Assembly: GCA_028622995.1 (NCBI GenBank)
Contig: JAJQJQ010000035.1
Coordinates: forward strand, 1,488,001 to 1,552,000
From: Panagrolaimus kolymaensis
Lineage: Eukaryota > Nematoda > Chromadorea > Rhabditida > Panagrolaimidae
Length of the DNA: 64,000 bases
Reading direction: 5' to 3'
In this document: piece by piece, positions 24,001 to 33,748 of the stretch
How positions within the stretch are numbered: the stretch's first letter is position 1
Layout: each line of letters opens with the position of its first letter
The notes under the pieces: generated by a model
Databases searched by the model: none
What the model was told of the DNA's origin: nothing
Seen by the model: only the letters and a program-made list of their open reading frames with translations
Position numbers and translations under genes: made by a program

Positions 24001-25182
24001 ATACTTATGTATTTGTTGGAACTTCTTTAATATTTCCTGGAAGTGAAGTTGTTGATCATGTAAGTGTTTACTGCTCCTTTTATAATCATTCTTTAATGCA
24101 TTCGTTTCAGGGTCGAATTTTGGTTTTTCGCATTGATACTGCCAATAATAGGCTTGAACCCAGTGGAGTACTTCGAAATATTCTTGAAAAAGTTGTTCGT
24201 GGTCCAGTTTATGCAATTCAATCAACATCTTCCACAGTCAAAGCGCTTATTGGGACATCATGCTTTGAGCTACTTTTCAATCCATCACAAAATACTCTTG
24301 AAATTCAAAATACTGGATTGATAGGACATTTTATTCATTGTAATGCTGCAACGTTCAACGATGATCTTTCGGCTATTTTGTCATCTGATGCTATGCAATC
24401 TTTATATTTATCAAGATTAGATAATGAAAAAGAAGATGGAAGAATGTCTGCAAGGTAAGCTTACAATAACTCAATCGTGATTCATTTGTTGGTTATTTTC
24501 AGAGAACGTGGTCAAAAAGTTTTCATATCCATGGACTTTTTAAACAATCATTGCTTTATTGGAGCTGATTCACAAGAAATTATGTCATTATTTTCTGATC
24601 TTCAAAGTGCAAAGAAAGATAACCTGGAACTTGAAAATGCTCCAATTACTTTACCATCAGATTTAATCAACCTTGGATCAATATATCTTGGACAAACTGT
24701 GAATAAAATTCGTCCTGGTGCACCATTTTTACCTATTTATGCTAAACCACAAAAATCAAATTTTAATCATCGATATTTTTGTACTGCTTGTGGAGCGGTT
24801 TCAGTTATTGCTCAAATCGAAGATGATCTTTTTACGTAAGTTTTTGTTTCTCTGCACCTATCACATTGTTGCTTCCTCTCTTTTCAACTTAACACTTTCA
24901 CTCCATTTTAGGTTCCTCAAAAATATTGAAATAGCTTTGAATAAGATGAATCCAGTTGCATGTGATCAAATAACATATCGATCAAGTGGTAATTTTCCAT
25001 ATAATGATGCACCATTTATTGATGGAGATTATCTTCGTGAACTTCTTGCATATTCAAATCCAAATGAAATTCTTCAAGATATTCCATTACCAAAATCTTT
25101 ACAAGATGAAAAAGAAAATCCTGGACTTTCTCATGGCCTCATTGCTTTTAATTATCTTCGACAATTATGGAGTCTTCATTAA
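21010..25182 (+). CDS. DNA damage-binding protein 1 (DDB1), CUL4 adaptor
   Basis: Thirteen exons join in frame: 21010-21225, 21274-21432, 21486-21627, 21679-22043, 22163-22399, 22447-22669, 22717-22992, 23041-23523, 23571-23689, 23736-24059, 24111-24454, 24503-24835, 24912-25182. The product has 1,163 residues, close to the 1,140 of human DDB1. It is a triple beta-propeller scaffold that links CUL4-RBX1 to WD40 substrate receptors, in DNA repair and replication control. Evidence: the start (EPTAV, then LVRPNRLDL), the SSGAFKHGSLRIIK segment found in DDB1 but not in SF3B3 or CPSF1, LGQTVNKIRPG, and the C-terminal FIDGDYLRELL followed by a helical end (FNYLRQLWSLH). The related SF3B3 was considered and rejected because of these last motifs. 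Poly(A) signal at 25235-25240. No broken frame; confident. Confidence 0.93.
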
Positions 25183-25884
25183 GATATTTGTTATTTTTGT
25201 TTTTTATTTCTAAATATTATTTTGTATGTTTTTGAATAAATGAAATTTTGGTTTGGTTGTTTACATTGGTTAGAAAAATAATATTGTGAGGGAAGATAGT
25301 TTGTTTATGAGCGTTATGGTATCCTACCGGGCAGTTATTTGAGTTATGATCGCGATCAATGGGTTCTAAATAGACATGTTCATGTAATTATTTATTTTTA
25401 TGTATGTTGCAAGAGCACAAAATAGAAAACACTAAAAATGTGTAGCAAGTTGGACCCAAATACACAATAATTGAATTTGTCAGCAAAAATATTTATTAAA
25501 AGTATTAAAGTGGAAACAAAAAATGCAAAAAACTATGTTTCAATTTTCACACAACTTTTCTTTTCTTGTTTTTGATTGAATGGGTTGGAGAGAGAGAGAG
25601 AGAGAGACAGGTTAAAATGGTTGTACATACATATTTTTTCATTTATCGCAAATAATGGAAGAAAAGCAATCAGTATAAAAGTATAAGAAAAAAATTGGTT
25701 AAAGTTTCATTTTTTTTTGAGAGTTGTTCTTTTAAATCTCAAATTAAAGTTGATTGTTTGGGTTTATAATAACAATCATTAAAAAGCTATCATTTCTAAA
25801 ATTACTTTTATTCTGTTTTGGCTGATGTGAATTTGCATTATTTTTTACAATTTTTTTTTCAGCTTTGATAACCTTTTTTAAAAA
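25183..25884. other. Intergenic region
   Basis: It contains the DDB1 poly(A) signal, a less AT-rich patch at about 25300-25375 with a perfect 12-base palindrome (25347-25358) and a GA microsatellite. No coding sequence recognised. Confidence 0.5.
25588..25607. repeat. (GA)n microsatellite
   Basis: Ten uninterrupted GA units. Confidence 0.9.
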
Positions 25885-26680
25885 ATGCCTCTCAAGCTTT
25901 AATATTTGTATGTTCGATATCTTGGTGAACCAGCCCGTTTGATTTTACATTATGCTGGTAAAAATTTTGAAGATGAACGTTTAACTCTGGATAATTGGAA
26001 TCCGATTAAAGCTTCATCCCCATATAATACAGTACCAATTTTAACTGTGGATGGTGAACACCAAATTTCTCAATCTATGGCAATTTATCATTATTTATCT
26101 CGGAGATTTGGTTTAGCTGGAAAAGATGAAATTGAAATTGCAAAAGTTAATTCAATTTGAGAATATTTTCGTGAAATGATGAATAATATTTTACCGTATG
26201 TTTTATTTTTGGTTCGAAAAATTGGTAGTGGCACTCAAGTAAGTCAATTAAGGTGAACGAACTTGTAAAGTTTTTGGATTTTTGAAAAGACAGAGGCTTG
26301 CTTCTTCAATTCCATCGAAATTAGTAGCTCCTAATCATCCCAAAAAAAAACTTTGTTACCATAATCATAAAAAAATCTAACGTTAAATAATTCCTTTATT
26401 TATTTTTTAGGAAGAAAATTATGCTAAATATTTTGAACCAAGTATCAAAAAATATTTTCCAGTTGTAATTAAACTATTAAAACAATCAAAAAGTGACTTC
26501 TTCGCTGATAATGGAGTTACTTGGGTTGATTTTTTTGTTGCAGAATACATTGATTCCGTTAATTAACATGCTCCAGAATAGCTTGAAAATTATTCTGAAC
26601 TTTTGGAACATTCAAAGAAGGTTCATGCCCTTCCACAACTAAAAAAATACCTTCAAAGCAGAAGCCATACCCCTTGGTAG
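25885..26680 (+). pseudogene. Sigma-class glutathione S-transferase with four in-frame stops
   Basis: Two exons (25885-26238 and 26411-26680) joined by a clean GT-AG intron in phase 0 encode a full-length nematode GST of about 207 codons. Evidence includes LGEPARLILHYAG, the glutathione-site TVPILTVDG and QSMAIYHYLSRRFGLAGKD, then NILPYVLFL and VTWVDFFVAEYID of the C-terminal helical domain. GSTs of this class conjugate glutathione to xenobiotics or isomerise prostaglandins. The frame is unshifted from ATG to the final TAG, but stops interrupt it at 25900 (TAA), 26158 (TGA), 26564 (TAA) and 26579 (TAG). The family normally has the catalytic Tyr in the first strand, close to the first stop. 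Only point changes are visible, so the loss looks recent. Readthrough or recoding is unlikely because all three stops also end neighbouring genes. Confidence 0.88.
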
Positions 26681-26912
26681 ATAAAATTTATTACTCTAGC
26701 CAAAAACAAGAAATGTCAGAACTTTGTTTTGTTTAAAACTTAAAAGTTTTAAATGAAAAAGAATGATGATGTTGGAAATAAAACAAAATGGATTTTATTC
26801 AAAAAACAAAACTGCAAACATTTACAAAGAATTATCTTTGCATCAATAAATAACAAAAAAAAACAAAGAAAAAACATAACAAAAAAAGGTTTCAAGTAAC
26901 AATCAAAGAACA

Positions 26913-27941
26913 TTAACATCCACATTGACATTGATAAACTTCAACAACATCACCATCTACCATTTCTAAATGAGCAGGAGTATCATCATCAGAAACAGGA
27001 CAACCGGAATAATAAAATCGTTGTTGACGATAAGGGATGTTATAAAGATTTTGAAATGCTAACATAATTTTGGAGAATTCAATCGAAGGTTTAACTCGAA
27101 AATTAACTTCATTACGATCTTGATCTACAATAATAATCTTAATGTAATCATTTGAAGGAACATAATTAGGATCATAAAACATATCAAGAGTTGAACCATT
27201 TTCAATTTCATAATCACAAACGCGTTTATGGTTAACGAGTATAGTTCCTAGAAAATAATACGAGATATACATTTGACATATTAGAGTATTTTAAGTAAGA
27301 AAAAGAAACAAACCATTAAAAGATAAACATTGTTGTCGAAAAGGAATGTTTTCCATCATCTTGATTTGCTGTTTGATGTATTCTATATTATCAGCTTTTC
27401 TCGTTTCAACAATAATCTTTTTTCCACCAACGAAATTGATTTTAACATGCATTTCATCACGAACAAGAAGACATGAACCATCTTGAATTTTATAATCAAC
27501 AATAGTTTTATCCGGATCATTAAGTTCATCACCATTCAAGAAAAGATGTTGTCGATACACGGGTGCTTTAGTTTTGTCTTGAATCATTTGTTTAAGATTC
27601 CAAACTGTATCACTTCCATTAACTTCCAAGAAAATAGTAAAATCATTGATAAATTCAATAGAGATCTTGATATCACCAGAAAGTCGAAGAACAAGAGATG
27701 CTTTATCATAAATGTTATATTCTTCAAGAACTTTGCTATCATCTTCGAGTTTATTGCCTATAAAAAGATACTAAAGTAAGTAAGTAAAGAAAGTATTTAT
27801 ACCATTCAAAAGAAGAGTTTGTTGAGCAACAGGAATATTCTTTAAAAGTCGAATTTGGGTTTTGACATCTTTGATGGTATCAAATTCACGAACATCCAAA
27901 TCGAAATGACCTTTAGTTAAGTTGTGGATTGAAATCTTCAT
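26913..27941 (-). CDS. Tandem ubiquitin-like protein ending in a SUMO-like domain
   Basis: Three exons (27941-27803, 27757-27314 and 27247-26913) join in frame to 305 residues. Four beta-grasp domains follow each other: UBL1 about 1-74, UBL2 75-148, UBL3 149-222 and a SUMO-like domain 223-305. The first three keep ubiquitin-style landmarks, such as the IKDVKTQI helix, the QQTLLLNG strand and the D-S-x-L-x-x-Y turn. The last reads like SUMO: IKIIIVDQDRNEVNF, YYSGCPVSDDDTPAHLEM and GDVVEVYQ, ending QCQCGC where SUMO has Q-x-Q-x-GG. With no terminal di-glycine and no residues after it, it cannot be matured or conjugated in the usual way. It more likely acts as a fixed multi-domain binding module. 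Both introns fall at the same place in their repeats (after the LNG/FNG strand), supporting origin by internal duplication. Cellular role unknown. Confidence 0.9.
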
Positions 27942-29160
27942 GATGTAAAGGCCGTATCAAAATCTGAAAGAGATAAAGTTGAAATAATAATAAGTAGGTG
28001 ACGACATAAAGCAAACACGTAAACAAAAGGCGACGAAAAATAATAATGGGGTTTTTCAAAAAAGAGCAAACAAAATTTTTACTAATCTTAGAATTTTTGT
28101 TTGGCGCCAAATTTTCAAAGCAAAAGCCATTCCTAAACGATTCAAGATTCACAGCTTTTGTTCTACGATCGATAAAAATATTGTAAAAGAACTTTATTCA
28201 GAAACTAAAACTTCGATCAAACATCAACAAAGAAATATCTTTGCATCTGATAAAGCAAAGGTCAAGCAAAGTTGGCTTTAATTTAAATGAGCCAATGAAG
28301 AATAATGGAAGCAGCGAAGCTTCAGCCTAAAATTGTATTGCCTTTTTCTCATTTGCCATTTTTCTCTATGTAATAACCTTTACGCTTGTCTTTGTGTTTT
28401 GCCAGCTGATATCTGCTAATAAATATTGTTGTTATTTATTCATCGCCCGAATAAACCCTGCCTTAGCACATCAATAAATAAAAAACAAAGAAAAAATAGA
28501 GGAAGAGAAAATAAATCTCTTTACAAAAGGAAGATTATTAAGTTCATACAAAAACAAATTTAAGGATGGTAAATAATTATCCATGAAATTTTAGCATCCA
28601 CAAAGGCAGAGAAATAAATGAATAGTGCTTTTTTTAATGCTCAAAAAAGTGCAAACATTTTAAAGATAATGGACAGGCAAAAATGAGACAATGTTAACAT
28701 GAAGAATTCATATAATAGGTGGAAATAATCATGGGAAGAAGTTGCTAGGATAAGTAAAGTGTGGTCTTATCAAAATTACTAAAAAGTTTTTGAGGATAGA
28801 AACCATAAAAATCAAGAATAAAATTAGCATTTTTAAATTCCCCCGCATATGTTTTACAGGTGTAACAAAAAGTGCACACATTCGGGGTAAGAGCTGTTTT
28901 TTTTTCATTCATTCATTTTCATTCCACCTAAATCCTTTCTCCTTCATTTTATTTTTCCTCCTATTTGTATTGCATTTTTTAAACTTTTTGTAACTCTTAT
29001 GAATTTGCCGCTGAAGATTATGTTTCGTGAAAAATGTTTTGCCGTGCGAAGTTTTAGAACGTTAAATTTTTGTCCTACGTGGTTCTTCTAATTTTTTTCA
29101 TTCATATCTTTTCTCATTCCCCCATCTTTACCATGTAATAATATGTTTGATATTTTTTAG
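27942..29160. other. Intergenic, divergent promoter region
   Basis: A 1.2 kb spacer between the UBL/SUMO gene (-) and the CYK-4-like gene (+). AT-rich, no convincing open frame, RNA gene or repeat beyond short A/T runs. Ends at a probable trans-splice acceptor at 29159-29160. Confidence 0.5.
29159..29160 (+). promoter_or_regulatory. Probable spliced-leader trans-splice acceptor
   Basis: ATTTTTTAG lies 17 bases before the ATG of the CYK-4-like gene and no upstream exon is visible. This spacing is typical of nematode trans-splicing. Confidence 0.55.
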
Positions 29161-29177
29161 GCAAAATTCAACGAACT

Positions 29178-31488
29178 ATGAATAGAACTACTGAAAAGCT
29201 GTGCACCTGTGAATCTGAACGTATTGGGCGTGAATTCATCGAGAATTGGAGCCATTACATTTCGCTAGTTGATGATAGCAATGAAAGAGGTTAGTTTACT
29301 CAATTTTCATTCCCTTTTTATTAACTCCTTTTCTCATTTTTAGATATGTTAAGCTTGGTTGATCTTCTTGATGGAACTCGTATTAATTGGCAGAAAAGTG
29401 AAGCAAAATGTAACATGTACGAGAGTAAAATGATCTCACTTGAAAAGAATGTTGAAACTCTTCAAAAGGAAAATGAAGCTTTGCATGGTCTTGTACGAGA
29501 TTGTAAAACTCAACTTGCTCACGCTGTTAATGGTAAAAAGGATGTCGAATGTGAACTAGCTGAACACAAACGTATCATTGAACAAATGAAGATCATCGTT
29601 AGTTTTGTTTTTACTTTTTTGCAGTTATTAACGTTGTTTTCATTTTTTAGTATAAGGATCAAAATCATAATGGTTTATTAGCTGTTAATACAAGCAAATC
29701 TCCAAGTCCTGGTATTGATAATACCTATGATAAATCTACCATTATTGGTACACATGAAACACGTATGTACTTTTTCTTTTTAACATAATGAGTGTAACAA
29801 ATGACTTTTTTTAGCTCAACGTCTTGGTAGTAAATCTTCCATGGAGACTTCAAAGGCTGATAAAGTTTTGGGCCGAACTGTTGCTTCTTTGCATCCAAGT
29901 GAAACATCTCAAAATCATCGTGCATCTCTTAAACGCCGTTCGCGTTCTCATGATCTTTCTGGAAATGCTCCAATTAAAGAAGGGTATGAATATGTCCCAC
30001 CTAAAAGATCACGCAATGCTGTTAATGAAACTCGGGATATAAATGAAAATGATTCAAGTGGTCAACAACCTTCACGAAGTATTCGTCGGAAATTGAGCGA
30101 AACAGAATCATCTAAAAAGAACATTCATTTGACTCCCATTGCTGAAACTTATTCTTATGCTCGAAGTAACTACGATGTGTAAGTTTTTTTTCTTCACTTT
30201 TCCATGCTCATTTCTGGATAAACTAAACTCTTTGTTATCCACATATTATTGTTAACATACTCATAAATATTAATAACAAAATTTCAGACTTAAACCTGGT
30301 ATTCCTCGAAGCTGGACACATGGAGAAAATATTGAAAGCCGAAATCATCGTGAACTTAAATTTCATCCTGTCTTTGAAGCTTGTGATGTTTGTAAGAAGC
30401 GCTTTGGAATTACATCAAAGGATGCTCTTCGATGCATGGGTATGCTTTGCTTTTATTTTTAAACACTGCTATGATTTTTTTTTTTAGATTGCAACCTTCG
30501 TTTTCATCAACAATGTCGCGCTCGTGCTCCATTACCATGTGTTCCAAAGATGACGTTGCCCAAAACTCCATCGAAGCAAAAATCAGCCTTGGTATATTAT
30601 TGTCCTGATAGTCATCCATTTATTCCACCTCTTCTTATTCATTGTATCGTCGCATTGGAACGTGATCGATTGGCTCGTGAAGGAATATACCGTCTGCCTG
30701 GAAATGATTCAGCTGTTACAAAGCTCTACAATGAATTCATGACATCTCGTGTTGTTCCTAATCTTAGAAACGTCGAAACTGAAACTCTTACTGGTTGCAT
30801 CAAAAAGTTTTTGAGAGAATTGCGAGTAAGTTTATAGTTTAACTCTATTTTTATTTACGATTTATTTTTTAGGATCAGCTTATTCCTGCAACATCTTTTG
30901 ATGAGTTTATGAAAGCTATTGGTGATAGCAATGATGAAGCTGTTATTCAATCTGTTCTTGATCTTCCTGCTCCCAATCGTGATACTCTTGCTTATTTCCT
31001 TCTTCATCTTCAAAAAGTTGCTAAGAATTCAAATTACAATAAGATGCCGATTGAAAATCTTGTTCATGTTTTGGCTCCATCCGTTATTGGTTATTCTAAA
31101 CTCCATGCAAAGACGCTTGAAAATGCAAATGAACTCAGCCGTACCCAATATGCAATTCTTCTCCAACTTACGCGTGTTCCATCGGTTTGTTTTTCTTTTG
31201 ATTATTACCCTTTTTTTTACTTTGTTGTTTTAGGAGTTTTGGAACCGTTTCATCACACATAACATGTCTGCTGTGCTCGCTGCTGAAGCTCGTACTCCTG
31301 GATCTAAAGCTGCTTTACTCACTGTAACACCCACAAGATCTGCAACAAGAAATGAAAGAAGTGAAACCATTATGGAAGTTAAACCTGATGATTCTCAACA
31401 ACCAACAACCAATTCTTCACCTCTTATTCAACCATTATCTATGGCATCAACGACAATGCGTGGAATCTATTTCAAGGATGCTTTCTAA
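29178..31488 (+). CDS. RACGAP1/CYK-4-type Rho GTPase-activating protein (centralspindlin)
   Basis: Eight exons join in frame: 29178-29289, 29344-29597, 29651-29762, 29815-30178, 30288-30439, 30488-30825, 30873-31184, 31234-31488. The product has 632 residues. Order of parts: an N-terminal coiled coil (about 35-120, heptads around NVETLQKENEALHGLV), a basic Ser-rich linker, a C1 zinc domain (HRELKFHPVFEACDVCKKRFG, CNLRFHQQC, about 290-350) and a RhoGAP domain (about 360-560). The RhoGAP domain carries the arginine-finger segment REGIYRLPG, then TGCIKKFLREL and NLVHVLAPSVIG. This architecture is that of the subunit that pairs with kinesin MKLP1/ZEN-4 in centralspindlin and drives cytokinesis by regulating RhoA/Rac at the midzone. 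Length equals human RACGAP1. The Ser/Arg-rich linker has many possible kinase sites. Intact; confident. Confidence 0.93.
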
Positions 31489-32265
31489 TTTACTTTACTC
31501 TTACATTTCTTTTTGTTCTCGTTGAATCTTTTTTTGTTTGTATTTATTTGATGCAATATAAATCATCTTTTTATATCTTTTTTATTTGTGTTTATTGTTA
31601 TCCATCTTACCCTCACACTTTTTGAAACTCGGAAATAATTGTTCTCTTTCATACTAACTTTTTTCAGCATGCTTATTTTCACATGGACGTTTATTTTGCA
31701 CATTATTCAAGGGTTAATCAATCCCATCTTATTCACTAAAGGTGCATATTCGAATGATGAATAATGTTTTTATCTGAAACAAAACTTATTTCTTTATGAA
31801 GATCAGCCTCATTTTTACGAGATTTTTAAACAAAGTTTCTTTTTAACGAGAGAACATGGTAGTTTGGTTTTTGATGTTTTTAGCTATGAAAATAACCAAT
31901 CCACAATTAGTTTGTTGAAAGCAGTGTGTTAATTTTAGAGCTACGGTATCCCAGAAGGACTTATTTGTAAACTAGAAACTCAAATTTAATCTCAATGCTT
32001 CGACAGCTTTGATGCTCTTTGTTCTGTTATTTCTAACTTTCAATATAACAAATTTCCTAAAAATACCTAGGTATGCAATTTTTTTTCCAAGGTTTCTGTA
32101 AAGCAATGGTTTCATCACTCTTTTTTTCGAAGCGCGCATTTTTTTCGGTTTTGAACGCTTCATTTTTTCTTCTTCAATCTTTCCCAGTTTTCACTTCTTT
32201 CCTTTTTTTCAGAAGGCGATTTTTCGCATATTTTCAACTTATTACCTATTTACTGAATAATTATA
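31489..32265. other. Intergenic region
   Basis: Spacer between two plus-strand genes, 777 bases, AT-rich. It is too long for a typical nematode operon gap of about 100 bases, so the BTB gene probably has its own promoter. No other feature seen. Confidence 0.5.
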
Positions 32266-33748
32266 ATGCCTCTTCTTCGGCTATTTGTTTCACCAAAAGC
32301 AGCGACACGAATTCATATCACTGGCAAAAGTGATCCCGTATTTGAACTTATTCCTTCAGAATGTTCTGAAATCAAAGTTCGATGTTTTTCAATCAAAAAG
32401 AATAAAGAAAATTTTGTTATCACTGCTGTTCGATGTACCGGTAAGTCTCTTTTTAGTATTTATTTCTAAATCATGTTTTCATTTTATAGAAGATGGTGAT
32501 TTACTCTATGATGGTACTTCGATATTTATGAATTATGAATGTGCTGTGAAACATATGATTGAATTACATGTTAATTATTTGGTCAAAGTAATATTCAAAG
32601 CTCCACATCAATCATCTTTCAATGATAATGGTATATTCAAATATCAACTTTCAATTCCTGATTTTGAAGATATCAAACTTTGTACTGAATTCAAGAAAGT
32701 ATGTAATGGTAGCTATGGAGTATGGATTGATAACCCTTATTTGATCAAGATTGATGGTAAGGGGCTTTATATGTAGCTATTGATTCGGTTTTTCTGGTCT
32801 TATTTATGGATCACAAACACATTTATGATGTTAGTAAACGTCGGCCAAGCTTTTGGTCTAACTTTAAAACAACTTTATTTGTTATTGCTTTTGATAATTC
32901 TTGGTTTGTATTGCATGCTTATCAATCTCTTATGCAGTATCCTTTTTCTTACATTCTTTGTTTTAGGAGCTGTTCAAAATTACTCATTCGATCTACTTGA
33001 ATCTGAAGACTTTTCAAAAATTGTTACATTTGAATTTGATCCTGATATAGTTCGAACACAAATTTCATGTCATGCTATTTCAAGAGAATATCTCGAACGT
33101 TTCACAAAAATACGAGGATTTAAAACTCTATGGTCTTCACAAGATGGTTATAAATCCTTTCATTTACTTGATGCTGCTGCTGAAGCTTTGAAATTAAAAT
33201 CAGATTCAAACAATACAAGCACTACTAAGATCATTCCAAATGGTTTACAATTGGATTTAAAATATGCTGATGTCATCTTTATTACATCAAATGGTGAATC
33301 AATTCCATCACATCGTTGTATTTTAGCACCATTATCGCCAGTTTTGGATGGATTCTTTGAGAAATGTATTCGTTTACCAATGACCATTAAAATTCATGAT
33401 GTTTCCACTGAAGCTGTTAAACGTGCACTTGATTTCTGTTATGGTACAACTGATGATATTGATGGATATGAATTGGAATTACTCAAAATTGCTATCAAAT
33501 TGTCAATTTCTAATTTAAAGGTTAGTTTTTCTTGTTTGTGAAAGGCATGTCAGAAATGTCCAAGCCTACATATTTGTGTTTTCGCTTTTTAATCTTTCAT
33601 TTTTTAGGCCAAATGTATTTCTTCGCTTGAAAAGAATTTGTCAAAAGATAACATTTATGAAGTGGCCGAATTTGCATATAATAATGATATTGAAAGATTG
33701 ATTTCTGTTTGCACTAAATTTCTTGATGATAATGGAATTGAATGTTGA
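32266..33748 (+). CDS. BTB/POZ domain protein of a nematode-specific family
   Basis: Four exons (32266-32440, 32490-32756, 32967-33520, 33608-33748) join in frame to 378 residues. The C-terminal half carries a BTB domain (about 238-330): LKYADVIFITSNGESIPSHR, ILAPLSPVLDGFF and VKRALDFCYG, followed by a short BACK-like helical end. The N-terminal 230 residues form a beta-rich region that repeats loosely (two units with ...FELIPSE and ..SFDLLESEDF). This region may be a MATH-like fold, but I do not recognise it. BTB proteins of this layout often serve as substrate adaptors of CUL3 ubiquitin ligases; whether this one does is inference. Exon 1 ends with the same phase and residue pattern as the first exon of the gene at 63700, suggesting paralogues. 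Poly(A) signal at 33837-33842. Confidence 0.88.

Noticed and set aside
21010..25182. SF3B3 or CPSF1 identity for the beta-propeller protein
   Set aside because: SSGAFKHGSLRIIK, the LGQTVN segment and the C-terminal helical end fit DDB1 better, as does the length.
25885..26680. Stop codon reassignment to explain the GST stops
   Set aside because: TAA, TAG and TGA all terminate neighbouring genes at sensible C-termini.
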